Assembly: GCA_009602735.1 (NCBI GenBank)
Contig: WELA01003918.1
Location: 1 to 64,000 of the forward strand
Length of the DNA stretch: 64,000 bases
Reading direction: 5' to 3'
Origin: Mesotaenium endlicherianum
Taxonomy: Eukaryota > Streptophyta > Zygnematophyceae > Zygnematales > Mesotaeniaceae
The notes under the pieces were generated by a model that was given only the letters and a program-made list of their open reading frames with translations, was not told where the DNA came from and ran no database searches. Positions 44,383-56,820 of this stretch are shown piece after piece (position 1 is the first letter of the stretch; each line of letters starts with the position of its first letter). The translations under genes and the position numbers were made by a program.

Positions 44383-47300
44383 TCATAAACACAATGCAGT
44401 TAGTGAAGTCATGATATTTTGCCGCTACTGAGTGCCCTTGATGAAGAGGAACGCAATAGGGAGAGTTCCTAGTGTGAAATACCTGGTGTGAGTGAACATA
44501 AGGGAAAATTGAGTTAGAGAGAAAGTGAGTGTGAGCGCAAGTTGAGTGTGTAATATGGTTATCAGAAATTTTTCGGCTGATCCCGAGACAGAATACCACT
44601 CCCTCCAACTTAATTTTAAAGGTGGGCTGCCTGTCACAACTGTCACTAACTGTCACATCCCCGTCCAACTTATATGGAGACAGGACCTCCTGTCACCTTC
44701 CCATGTCTACTGAAGGGACAGTTAGGGCGGTGCCCCGGCCGCCCGAAGGTGGAACCGTTTCAATGCCCCTTTGGCATTGGTCAGCTGGTCTTTAAACTCC
44801 CAAGTGTCCCCAGAGGCATCGTAACCCTTCCATCGGATGAGGTACTTCATGACATATTTAGACAATCGACGGACCGAGCGAGCGTCTAGAATCTCATTGA
44901 CCTCATATTCCTCATGGTCACCCTCCCTGACAGCGGGGACCGGTCCCGGTTGGTAAGGTAACCGATCGGTGAACAGTGTGTCACCTTTGATGTACGGTTC
45001 CAGGAAGGAGACATTAAAGACTGGGTGACCCTTGTAGTCCGCTGACATATTCAGTTTGTAAGCATTCTGATCGACACGGCGCACCACCGAATATGGACCG
45101 ACCCAGACCGGACCAAGCTTTTTCTTGACCACACCAGGCAGGTACAGGTGTTGAGAATGCAATTTTGACCAAATCACCCTTAGAAAACGTCAGCGCGCGA
45201 CGGTGCTGATTAGCATATTTTTGTTGATTTTCTTGGGCGGTGTGCAGGTTTTAATGGACCTTTGACGGGGTGTCAGTAAATTCCAGTGTTAACTGGAGGG
45301 AGACCGAATTGTCAATCCCTTCTGGGTGAGTTAAAGACTCCCCCACTACATCTAAAGTTGACTTAGGGACTCTACCCAGGCTGAGTTCAAAAGGAGTCTT
45401 GCCCGTTGATGCGTGCACCGCACTGTTGACCGCAAACTGAATTTGAGGCAACAGGTCATCCCAATTATCTTGTTTTTGGTTAACATATGCTCTCAGCACC
45501 TCCTGCAAAACTCGGTTTGTTCTTTCAATCTGCCCATCAGTCTGAGGGTGGTTAGCTGTGCTGAGCAGCTGTTTGACTCCCATTAATCTCATTAAAGCTC
45601 TCCAGAACTCAGAGGTAAATTTTAAGTCTCTGTCTGAGATGATATAAGAGGGTGGCCCATGTTGGCATACTACATGGTTGTAGAACTGTCTCGCTGTTTT
45701 GAGTGCAGTTACTTTGACAGTTGTGGGGATAAAAATGACCATTTTTGTCAATTTATCCACGACCACCAATATTGAATCATGCCCATTGGCAGTTCTTTGT
45801 AGTGTGACCACCCAGTCCATGGATATATTTTCCCAGCGTCCAACTGGGATGGGTAGTGGTTGCAAGAGGCCTCTCGGTGGTGTGTGCCGAGACTTCTTTG
45901 ACACTGATCACAGGAGTTCACATATTTCAAGACCTCCCGGGGCAACCCATCCCAATGATAATGTTTTGCCAGTTTGCCAACAGTTTTGGCCTGCCCCAAA
46001 TGCCCACCCAGGAGATTGTCATGCGCTTGACTCAGTAAGAGAGACCTTATTTCCAGGTTATTAGGAATGACCAGCTTCGGCCTGCCTGAAGTGGTTTCAG
46101 TCACCCAGTCCCCTCCTTTCAGCCGGTACCCGAATGCAGTAGCAGGACACACTTCATCCGTGGGGCTGGGCTCAAATGTTGGGTCAAAAAGGTAGGCTTT
46201 CCTAAGTTGTTCAAGGAAGGACTTTGTCACCTTTAGTGAAGTGATTACACATAGGACTTTATCTACAGCATGCTGACTAAAGTTCCTTTCTTGCAAGTCA
46301 GGATTTCTAGAGAGTGCATCAGCAGGATTCAACTTCCCTGGTTTGTAGTCGATCTGGACTTGGAACTGCTCCAGCATCTGGCTCCAGCGGTTCTCCCTCC
46401 TCGACAGCTTGGATTTCTTCTGAAAGTGAGTCAGAGCTAGGTGATCTGTAATCACCTTAAAAGCTTTACCATGTAAGTATGCTCTCCACTGTTTGAGCAC
46501 ATGAATGATAGCTAGCAGCTCCTTATCATGGACGGAATAGTTAATTTCAGCTGGGTTGAATTTCATAGACTCGTACAGCACAGGGTGCCACTCCTGCCTT
46601 ACCTTACCATCCTTTGTGGTTTTGTCAGCAAGCTGCAACAAAATAGCACCCATGGCAAAGGCAGAGGCATCAGTAACCACCTGCACCGGTTTGTTGGGGT
46701 CATACACGGCTAGCAGTGGGGCAGAACAAAGAGCATCTTTAAGGGTTTGGAAGGCAGCTTGCTGCTCTTCCCCCCACACATACCCTATGTCCTTCTTAGT
46801 AAGGTCAGTCAGTTTACTGGCCTTTGTAGAATAATTCTCAATAAATCTCCTATAGTAGATAGCCAACCCGAGGAAGGATCAAACTTCAGAGACAGACTGT
46901 GGTATTGGCCAATCCCTTATGGTCTGGACTTTCTTAGGATCCACATTGATGCCTTTTTTACTGACAACGTGGCCTAAGAATTCGATACTTTCCTTAAAGA
47001 AATCACACTTGCTCATTTTAGCATATAAGCAATTTCTTCTCAGAGTGTCCATGACTGTCTTTAAGTGTTCAGCGTGCTGAGCTTCATCTTTAGAGAAAAT
47101 TAAAATATCATCCAGGAAAACTTGCACAAACTTATCCAAATAAGGTCTGAAAATGTCATTCATGGCACCCATGAAGGTCGCAGGAGCATTAGTCAGTCCA
47201 AATGGCATCACGTTGAACTCATAGTGTCCATAACGTGTGTGGAAGGCAGTCTTGTGTTCATCCCCCTCAGCAATTCTGATTTGATGATAATCACTCTTGA

Positions 47301-47455
47301 GATCTATCTTACTGAACACTTTAGCACCAGACAGGGTATCAAGGAAATCCTCGATTCTGGGTAAAGCATACTTGTTCTTTACTGTAATTCTGTTCAGGGC
47401 TCTGCAATCCACACACATCCGCATACTGCCATCCTTTTTCTTAACAAATAGGATG

Positions 47456-47903
47456 TGAAAGGGGGAAGGGTGTGGGAAGTGCGCCCATACACACTCACGC
47501 ACCCTCACCCGCGAGTGGAAGCGTGCACGAGGACCTTTCCTAGTTGCATACACAAGGTGGAGTGGCCTGGTGGTATGCCACCCTTGCAAGAGTTAGAGGG
47601 CTACATGAGAGAAGAGTGGAAAAGAACTCACTTTATTAAGAAAATTCGTGTACAAGATAAGAAGGTTAGACTAGACTAAGCCCCCTCTACTTCCTGGACT
47701 CCAACCGAAATTTTCGTCACTGGACCTGTCCTTGTCACTAAATAGAATGTGTGACATTAAAAACTCACTAAAAACTTCCAAAATTCTTAACTATCTCAAT
47801 ACTTGTCCAAATGACTTGAAATAAAGGCCAAAGTTCTTCTAAAATCACACTCTATGCATATAAAATGCTAGAAAGATACAAACTACACTTTCATAACCTT
47901 ACA
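47456..47903 (-). repeat. 3' LTR of G
   Basis: Matches 51171-51899 at both ends. Followed inside by the complement of GAGGAGGGGGATGA, and then by ATGCGCCGAGGACGTCGCAT near 47925-47944. Confidence 0.87.
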
Positions 47904-49689
47904 TCATCCCCCTCCTCAAGATGCGACGTCCTCGGCGCATACTAAGCATAAGTGACGTAATATGAGGAATCGAGCTCACATATACACTAGAAAAACACAT
48001 ATTCACATATATTATACAAGTTACAGGTCTTGAACAGGCTCCAGGTTGATACTCATTACTCCAAACTTGCTCCACTTAGTGAAAGCTCCATCGCATACAT
48101 TGTCTCCACACATGGCGTCTCCTTACACAAGTGCATCTTCTCTTCAACTCCTTCGTCTTGGAATAGGCCAATATCTTCATAAGGGCTGTAACATACTCCC
48201 TCCATCAACTCCACATACTCCAAAGCTGGATCCAAGGCATAATAGTCCGCCAAATCGCCAAAATACTCATTTTTCGCCCTCTTGGACAAGTGGCAGCTCC
48301 TCGTCGCGCCATGTGGCTTACTCGTGGTACTTTTATAATTTTGACCAGATTACATCATGAACCTAAGTCCACTATGTTCCTGAACCTTCTGGTACCCTTA
48401 GCTACCTCTAGCTCTAAGCCATACTCCTTGTAGAGGTATTGCACTCTCTCACTCGTGTGCGTGACTCGTGGTGACCTCTCAAGACGCCAAGTGGCACCCC
48501 CCTGACTTTTTTTGACATTTTTAGCCTGAAAGTTGTGTAATCTACATAATATCTCCCCTTTGAACTCACTGGTATGCTTTGTTTCTCCTGATTCCAAGCC
48601 TAAGACCATGATACCAGATTGCGCCTTGCCTCACACATGTGGCTCGCACGGCAGTCCAGCAGACCGCCATGTGGCACTGTCAAGACTTAAATAAATATTT
48701 TTATAAAAAAAATTACTTTTTCTGAATCTCAACCCATAGGACTACCTCTCCACAAACTTTCAGAGTCTGAATCAAAGTCTAACACTCAAACGAGATCGTC
48801 AATTTGTGCCTCACGCTCGTAGGACGCACACGCGCGCAACATGGATAAAGCTCCCGCGCCTACAAATGGCACATGCTTAAACCCCTGATTCTGAAACTTG
48901 ACTATGACTCAAGTAAGGCCTCATACTAGGCCTCTCACATCATGTAGGACTTCTAGTGAAAATATTACCCACTCTCTCCTAAGTAGGCAAAAAGTAGCCA
49001 AAATCTGCCAACTTTAAACCTCGCGCTCGCCTACCCGTAAAACCCTCAAACATAGACAGATTTGAGTATCTTCCAAGTTCTTGCTCTCAAACTTCTTTCC
49101 ACTTCACATCTCTTAGTTACAACTGNATCTTAGTTACAACTGAACCCATGGGATTGGTTTGACCTTGCTTACAAGCACTCTAAACAACTATAACATTCCC
49201 CCCCCTCATCATGAAGGTAAGGCGCTTACCACTCGAGTGTCCAAGTCCAGATTTTACGCCTCTCTCTNCCTTGCTTGTATAAGCGCTGATTCTTCTAGCT
49301 TCATGTCCAGTTCCTTGTCACATATCTCCATCATAGGCAGGACATATCAGCCCCATAACACTTGGTCTCCTCCTTATAGGTCCATATCCATAAAGTCGTA
49401 GTGTCCATCAAGCGACAATAATAAATCTCACAAGGCATGAGCGCGTAGTCTCGCTCGTGGTGCACCAAACTCCATCATAGTCTTCTCCTTGGCTAGATGC
49501 TCACTCCCACATACCTCTGGCTCTTCTTGAAGGTCAGCCTTCACACAAGGCTCCAAGAAACACATCTGGAACGCCTCCAAGAGCTCCATAACTTGGGCAT
49601 ACGCACATACTCTTAGTGCTTGCACCTCATCTTGTGCACGCACACACGTCGTCTTGCAAGCGGGCTTCTCTTGAGCTCACTTTCTAGGA

Positions 49690-49925
49690 GCTCCTCCACT
49701 TGAGCAGTTGGGGTCTGCTCTATATATGAGCAAGGGGATCATACACCTCTACTTGCTCCACCGGCGATGCGCGCTCGCCAAGGTTGTTAGGAGGCACGCT
49801 TGCTCCATGCGATGACCGGGCCAAGGTCACCAAAACAAGCGCTTCTCCTTCACCTTCACCTTCCCGCGTCGCTTCTTTGCTAGCGGGCTGAAGATAGCTA
49901 CTTGTGGTCATATCTACCTCCACCT
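49690..49925 (-). pseudogene. E-type pol relic inside G
   Basis: The minus strand reads LVTLARSSHGASVPPNNLGE and EQVEVYDPLA. It parallels [20 protein letters not shown] and [10 protein letters not shown] in E2 (about 58270-58390). It marks G as derived from an E-like parent. Confidence 0.75.
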
Positions 49926-51156
49926 ATTTCACTATCCTCACTTGACCATACTCCTCCTCGGTCTTCACTTGACCCGTGCACTAAAGCACTAGAGGATAGG
50001 CTACTCTCTTTGTGCAACTCCTTCCACATGCTTAGCTTCTTGAGTGCACTCTAGCCTTGGTCACCCCAATGACACTTCTTACTACTAAACCCAGCTTGCC
50101 TTGGTGCTCTACTTTCACATGAAGAGCTTCCATAGATGCACCAAAATCTGCCCCTTAACTATGCCATCACACAACTAATGGCACACACGCTTCAAGTGGG
50201 AGACATCTCTTGCACTAGCCCTCTTGCACCAACTTCATACCTTGCTTCTTCTTCCACACCATAGGCTTGTCTTCATCATAGTTCTCAACTCCATATACTC
50301 CGTAGTACTCTCCTCCATAAGAAAAGAGAAATCTGAACTTGAAAGGCTCCATCTCCATCTCTCCTCTTTGAAGAAAAATCTGGAATACTTCTTCTTGCTC
50401 CAAGCCTTCTCCACGATGCTTCTCTTCACTTGAGGCTTCTTCAATCTCCATACAAGGTACCAAGCTCCATCATGGCTGGCCTCAAATAACCAGTGGCTAC
50501 ATAGGAGTGATGCAAGGCAACCCAAATCTGGCCACATACTTGGCCAACTTGGTGCAACACCCCGGTGCACCCTCTCTTGAGCTCCTCATGAGCTCCTCTT
50601 GAGCTTGCGAGTGCTATGCCCGCCAAAGCTCCTAGACTTGCAAGTACACATGCTTGCTAAGTCCCTGGTTGCCTACCCTTAAAATCTGCTCCACCTTCAT
50701 TGAAGATCTGAAATAAAGATGGGCACACACTCCTTTCTAGCCACTATCACCTCTATGCTAAGCCCCCTCATCAAAGAAAGAGCTTAACACTAAAGAGCTT
50801 GCATCTTCAAGGAAAAATCCAGCCGTGTGAACTCCAGATTTTCTTCATGCTCATATGTCTCCATACTCAAGCAAAGGCTGCTCTATATTACTTATATCAC
50901 TACCATGCTTGGGCAACCTTCTTATACTACAAAGAAGACGTACAACAATCTGGTTGCATCCAAGTTGACACTTCTTGGAGCACCTCCCTCTTCCATCTCC
51001 TCCCTCCTTCAAGAGAGTGAGATGCTAGCTTGCATCAACGTCTTCATGGCTGCCCTTAGCAACTTATAAATCATCCTTGCTTCTCCTCTCTACCCTCTCA
51101 ACACTCCTACAAGCATCACCAACCAAAGCTCCTCCTCCAAATGAAGCAACTAGGTA

Positions 51157-51168
51157 GCTTTGATACCA
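51157..51168 (-). other. Primer-binding site of G
   Basis: The minus strand reads TGGTATCAAAGC, two bases inside the LTR. Confidence 0.8.
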
Positions 51169-51170
51169 TG

Positions 51171-51899
51171 TGAAAGGGGGAAGGGTGCGGGGAGTGCGCC
51201 CATACACACTCACGCACCCTCACCCGCGAGTGGAAGCGTGCACGAGGACCTTTCCTAGTTGCATACACAAGGTGGAGTGGCCTGGTGGTATGCCACCCTT
51301 GCAAGAGTTAGAGGGCTACATGAGAGAGGAGTGGAAAAGAACTCACTTTATTAAGAAAAGTCGTGTACAAGATAAGAAGGTTAGACTAGACTAAGCCCCC
51401 TCTACTTCCTTGTGCTTCCCATTTATCCTTTAACTCTAAGTGTCCTCTCTAGCAAGGTACCTCCAGAACCTTCTCCTATGGCTCCTTCCATGTACTTGAC
51501 CTTGCCTAGTTGGACAAGCTAGCACACTCACACGCACACAATCACACTCTAGAATATTCTACTACACAATCCACTAACTCCTCACGGAGTTTCTAGAAAT
51601 TCCACGATCACTTTGGCACTCTACGTAATTGTACGTACTTTCTGGAACCCTCATGTTTCAATGTCCTACTTTCTGGACTCCAACCGAAATTTTCGTCACT
51701 GGNCATTTTTGTCACTGGACCTGTCTTTGTCACTAAATAGAATATGTGACATTAAAAAACTCACTAAAAACTTCCAAAATTCATAACTATCTCAATACTT
51801 GTCCAAATGACTTGAAATAAAGGCCAAAGTTCTTCTAAAATCACACTCTATGCATATAAAATGCTAGAAAGATACAAACTACACTTTCATACTCTTACA
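51171..51899 (-). repeat. 5' LTR of G
   Basis: 729 bp, pairs with 47456-47903. Contains an N at about 51703 flanked by a short duplication. Confidence 0.87.
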
Positions 51900-52952
51900 G
51901 GATGGGAGCGCCGTAAGGTGATATATTGGGGGAAATGTAACCATTTTCCTCAAGCTCTGCAATCTGTGTTTTCAACTCCTCGCTCTCCACATAAGACAAG
52001 CCATAAGTGCGTTCCCAAGGTGGCTGACTCCCAGGTAATAAATCAATCCTATGATCTACTTCCCTCTTAGGGGGTAGTCTCGGAGGCATATTAAATACAT
52101 CCGTGTACTGAGCAATAAGTTTTGCAGCAGTAGGGTGCTCCGGAGGACTTACCTTTCTCTCCACCATTTCTTCGGGTTGAGGAGGTACCTCTCTTAGCAG
52201 GAGACAGAACATTCTGTCTTCCTTCTGGTTCCAGCTTTCGATGAAGTCTATTGCATTCAGCAATTTGCATCCTCCTGGAAGCCTCTTCTTTTCCTTCATT
52301 TGCCATCCGTACAGGACAAGGGGAAGAGCACTGGTGGGTGCCAAGTTAGTCTGCTCAACACTGGCTCCTCTCACTTTAACTGTACCTCTGCTCCAACACA
52401 CTTCAGCTTGATGTCTGTTAAGCCAGCACCTGCCTAGCACGAGATCATAAAAGCGAGTGTTGAGTACCTCAAATGTAAGCGTTTCAGTTAGAACTGCAAT
52501 GCCAGAACCTAACTGGACCTCAATAGGCTTGGTTATAACTCCTCCCGAGATACTTGAGGCATCTCCAAGGAATAATTTTCTATTTCCTTGGGTGACAGTA
52601 GGCAGCCTTAGCCGCTTAACTAAGTCCTTGTGGATAAAAGTATGTGACGCCCCTCCGTCAACAAATGCCCTCACCTTCCTACCCGCAATCATGCAATGCA
52701 GTAAGATTAGGGGGACTGTCTTTTCCTGACTTTCGCATTCTTCTCCTGACTTAGCAAAGAAATGTTGGACATCAGGTGGAACAAGAGCATCCAGAGTGTG
52801 CACTCTCTGGACGTCTATATTGCTGATGGTCTCCTTTATCTGGTTGTCAGGCATGCATAGTGAATCCAGTTCAGCAGGACCCACAAAACCTGCTACGAGG
52901 GCAGCTAGCGACGACTCACTATCTCTAGCATCCTCACAGTCAGTAGACTGGA

Positions 52953-54419
52953 TTACTGACTGTTGCTGTCTTTTAAAGGCTGGTCTTTCTCTCGACTTTT
53001 GGGAGGTGCTTGTCTGGACACTGCTCTCCGAAGTGACCTGGCTGCTGGCACGGAAGCAAATCGATTTTGCTGAGGCTGGTCTCGGCTTAGTCCTACCACC
53101 ACCTCTTCCATGGCCGCCTCGAGGGAAACCACCTCTACCTCTAGACTGTATGGCATTGTACTCATACTCAAATCCATCACCCTGATCATCCTCAGCCTGG
53201 TCTCTCCTCCAATTGCATTGTAGGAACCGTGGGGCTTTTTGACAATCTTAGACACCAAAGCATTACTCTGGCGCTTGTGATTGAACTGCTGCTGATCCCA
53301 GGCATCAGCATCCTGGATCAAGTCAGCCAGCTTTTCATACTTCTTCTCAGCAAAATGACCAGAGACTTCGGATTTCAAGCTATACCTGAAGTATGCTATC
53401 CTATACCGTTCTGGCAAGTCTGGCTGTTTCATCATGTTCTCCTGGAACTTTTGAGCAAACTCAGCAACTGAAGTGGTCTGCTTCAGTGTCAGGGAGATCA
53501 TCGCATAGATAGCTTTCTCCTGCTGGTTGATGACATCAAACTTCTCATGCAACTTCTCGACAAACTCTACCCACGTAGGGTCTTTGAGTTGCCGAGCCTT
53601 ACGCTCTCCTTTCCAGCAAAGCCACCAGTCTGCGGCACTGCCTTTCAGTAGCGCACCGGTGTGCCTGACCTTCTTGTAATCTTGCAGTTCTGGGTAGTTC
53701 TCCAGCCACTGCTCAACATCCGCGAGAAACTTGATCAGGTTATATTTTCTGTTTCCCTCAGGATCATAGTCCTGGGGAGGTTTCGGCTTGGGCTTACTAG
53801 GCCCTCGGCCACCACCACTAGTGGTGTGAGACCCCAGTTGGTCTCTGTCCCGCAGTAGAGACATTATCATTCTTTTGTCCTCCTGTTGGGATTGATACAT
53901 GGTCGCCATTTGCGACTGCATTTGAACGAACAATGCTCCCAAGTCTACATTTTGGGGTGGTAGATTAGCAACTACAGCAGCAGCATTGGCATCTACTCGC
54001 TGAGTAGTGTCCTCAACCGTCCCTCTCGCTCCTGCAGCAGCAATTCCTGCCGCATTCAGCCGATCACGTATTTGACCTATGGGTACATTGAGTTGTACAG
54101 CAGGAGGTGGGTTCAGAACATTGGCCCTGGATGCCATAAGTTCTTCAACCGTGCGCTCGTCAGCGGGCTGTCCTTCCCTTCTTTCTGTATCTTCAGCAGC
54201 CTTTGCTACTTGTTCAACTTCTAATCCGGCTCTCTCTTCCTCAACTTGCTGTGCTGCGACTGCAGCAATAGCGGCTGCCTCTCTAGCTGCAGTATCTGCC
54301 ACTACTTCAGAATAGGTACGGGTTCCCGCTACATGGCTTTCTGCCTGGTTTTCGACATTCTCGTCATCCTGGTTCTCCATGTCTCGGGAGTTGCTAGTTT
54401 GAGACCTTGTCCTTACCAT
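52953..54419 (-). pseudogene. gag: Gag region of C
   Basis: A long frame of 488 residues from MVRTRSQTSNSRDMENQ. It holds an Ala/Glu-rich coiled N-terminus, a Pro/Lys link (SKPKPKPPQDYDPEG) and the gag fold with ISLTLKQTTSVAEFAQKFQE. The zinc-knuckle end of the protein is not clear in this frame. It parallels A at 24609-26096. Broken near its end. Confidence 0.85.
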
Positions 54420-54440
54420 ACAAAGAAGACTGTGATAACA

Positions 54441-54452
54441 GCTCCGATACCA
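54441..54452 (-). other. Primer-binding site of C
   Basis: The minus strand reads TGGTATCGGAGC, one base inside the 5' LTR. Confidence 0.87.
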
Positions 54453-54453
54453 T

Positions 54454-55173
54454 TGAAATGAATCGACTTACCAAATAGGCAATCAACAATTAATAAAGAT
54501 CTTTATATCAGCAAGTAATCTTTATGGTATTTTTTGTTAACTGGTTAAACGGCAAATGACAACACACTAGCAGTGAATAATACTCGTAAGTCATATGCGA
54601 GTCAACTAGCATCAATAATGTAATCGGTAAACTCATATATAAGCAAGGTTAGAAGACAGTGCGTATCAATGGCTTCTCGCCTTGGATTTCGATCTCTCTT
54701 AGTAAGCTGTACAAGAGAGTTGGCCTCGTTTCCGAATGCCGAACTCAAGAGCAATGTCTAGCATATGTACATGGAATGAGTTTTCTGTTCAACGGCCAGT
54801 GCGATGGCACCACCTACCCGGGAGTTAACCACGTTGGTAGGACCTCGGTTAACCAAATCCACCGCCATCTCCCATCATCTCGAATCGCCATCCATCTTAA
54901 GGTTATCATTTGGCGATTCATCTAGCACACCCCACTTAGATGCATATCTAGGCAGTTCGCTGCTACCGAGTACGGAAGTCAGTTGGCTGTCAAAGAATGT
55001 GTCAGCAAGCTGACCTGAGTTGACTTCAGCCTGCTGCCGCCGGCTGAGTCATTAAACTGATATTAAATATAAAATCCAGCAAACTGATTTATTTACTAGA
55101 GTTCAGCAGGCTGAATTGGTTCACCGTTATATTTAAATGAATATTATATCAACCAATATACCGATTCATTACA
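54454..55173 (-). repeat. 5' LTR of C
   Basis: 720-bp reverse family-A LTR whose outer edge meets AAGAG (55174-55178). Confidence 0.92.
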
Positions 55174-55178
55174 AAGAG

Positions 55179-56820
55179 ACTCCATGAGGCAAGAAATGTA
55201 GGAGGACAGGAGGAGGGCCCGAGAGTCATTCTCTAAAGGAAAGCACGCTTATGCCAAATGGGCAAGCAAGCAGGGAGAGAAAGACCTGTATGCGGTCAGG
55301 ACTCAACAGCCCCCACCAGCACCCAAAAGGGGAAGGTCAGTGGGATATTCTTTTTCCGGGGAAGAGTTGAAGCAGCTGACAGAGGAGATCCCAGCAGTCT
55401 CCGAGGAGCCAGAGGAAGGAGAGGAGGAGAGGTCAGAGAAAGAAGAAGAGGAAGGCGAGGAAGAGGACACTAGCCCCGCTGTGATCTAGACACCTGCCAC
55501 ATTCCCGGTAATGGAGAAGACTGGGTTGGCTAGGGCAGACACAGCATTGCATCAGCTCGCTCAAGAGGAAGATATCACTTGGCTGGGAACTGCCAAAGGA
55601 CAGAGCCCATCTGTAGGCATGGAGACCCAGTCAGACAAGGCATACAGGAGGGCTGCTAGAGAAATAGCCAAAGATCTGCCAGCGTCTCCCTCATAGAGAG
55701 GGCATGTGCCCTTGGCTCTTGTCATGCAACATCCTTCTGAAATGCCGGTATATGTACCTGTCACTTTGCCATTCAGTTTCAGACTCTGCAGGAGGAAACA
55801 GCCCAGTTACTGCGTTCTCCCCTGGGCCCCTACGTGGATCCCCCAGACTTCAGGAGACCCCAAGACAGGAGGAGGTCTGGCTCCCGGTCTTGCTCCCCTG
55901 ACCATAGAGCCCCAGGGACATTTCCCTCTTTAAAGGCAGTGGGCTGGGGGCGAACGTGACAGCACGTTGTTTCTAGGGATCCCCCCCATTAGGTATCAGT
56001 GCTGAAGCAATAGGTGGTGGGAGGGAGATCAGTACTTTGAGCTAGAGGAACCATGTAACCAGTGTTAGTGTTGTCGAGGCAACAACATGTTAAGTTGGAG
56101 GGATTGTAATGAATCAGTATATTGGTTGATATAGTATTCTTTTAAATGTAAGTTAAAAAAGTTCAACTTGCTGGACTCTAGTTAATATTCAATCTGCTGG
56201 ACTTTATGAAAACATCAGTTTAATGACTTAGTCGGAAGCAGCAGGCTAAAGTCAATTTAAGTCAGCTTGCTGACACATTCTTTGACAGCCAGCTGACTTC
56301 CGTACTCGGTAGCAGCAAACTGCCTAGAGGTACATCTAAGTGTGGTAAGCTAGATGAATGGCCAGATGACAGCCCTAGGATGGATGGCGATTTGGGATGA
56401 TGGGAGATGGCGGTGGATTTGGTTAACCGAGGTCCTGCCAACGTGGTTAAGTCCCGGGTAGGCGGTGCCATCGCACTTGCCGTTGAACAGTAAACTCATT
56501 CCATGTACATATGCTAGGTATTGCTTTTGAGTTCGGCATTTGGAAACGAGGCCAACTCTCTTGTACAACTTACTGAGAGGTATCTGAATCCAAGGCGAGA
56601 AGCCATTGATACGCAGTGTCATCTAGCCTTGCTTATGTATGAATTTACTGATTGCATTATTGATGCTAGTTTACTTGCATTTGACTTGCGAAGTATTGTC
56701 CACTGCTAGTGTGTTTTCCTTCGCTGTTTAATTAGTTAACAAAATACCATAGAGATTTCTTCCTGGTATAAAGATCTTCATTAATTGTTATTCGCCTATT
56801 TGGTAAGTCGATACATTTCA
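55179..56820 (+). mobile_element. Element B, right part (ORF3 tail and 3' LTR)
   Basis: Continues B beyond element C. ORF3 tail sequence (55179-55900) carries SGEELKQLTEEIP-like, acidic and QEEDITWLGTAKGQSPS stretches. An untranslated stretch, the GTCGAGGCAACAAC box and PPT AAGTTGGAGGGAT (to 56104) follow, then the 3' LTR. Broken. Confidence 0.85.
56105..56820 (+). repeat. 3' LTR of B
   Basis: 716-bp family-A LTR. Its right edge abuts RNase H sequence of E2. Confidence 0.9.

Larger units (their letters stand above)
47456..51899 (-). mobile_element. Element G, non-autonomous LTR element (LARD-like) in RT of C
   Basis: Minus-strand element with direct terminal repeats (448 and 729 bp) starting TGAAAGGGGGAAGGGTG and ending TTACA on the plus strand, and a perfect 5-bp target duplication GGATG (47451-47455 and 51900-51904). 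The PBS TGGTATCAAAGC and a PPT (GAGGAGGGGGATGA) are present. The interior of about 3.3 kb has no working pol. A relic resembling the E-type pro/RT spacer lies at 49690-49925. It likely depended on E-type enzymes. Confidence 0.87.
44722..52884 (-). pseudogene. pol: Pol region of C, interrupted by element G
   Basis: The protease motif AFVDGGASHTFI lies near 52630-52680. The front of RT lies right of G (near 51900-52080) and the rest left of G (47450 down to about 46880), including FLDDILIFS near 47090-47120. RNase H ([16 protein letters not shown] near 46630-46690) ends near 46300. The integrase zinc site is near 45890-46040 and its core near 45500-45850. The GPY/F region and chromodomain (YLIRWKGYDASGDTWEF) are at 44780-45130. 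The segment doubled in A and B is single here. A few breaks. Confidence 0.87.
37494..55173 (-). mobile_element. Element C, A-type chromovirus on the minus strand
   Basis: Minus-strand element with LTRs of 718 bp (3') and 720 bp (5'), a perfect 5-bp target duplication AAGAG, PBS, gag, pol with chromodomain, ORF3 and PPT. It spans 17.7 kb because D (38345-42721) and G (47456-51899) are inserted in it. Net length is about 8.9 kb, close to A without its solo LTR. It inserted into ORF3 of B. It has a few breaks and is the best-preserved ORF3-bearing copy here. Confidence 0.9.
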
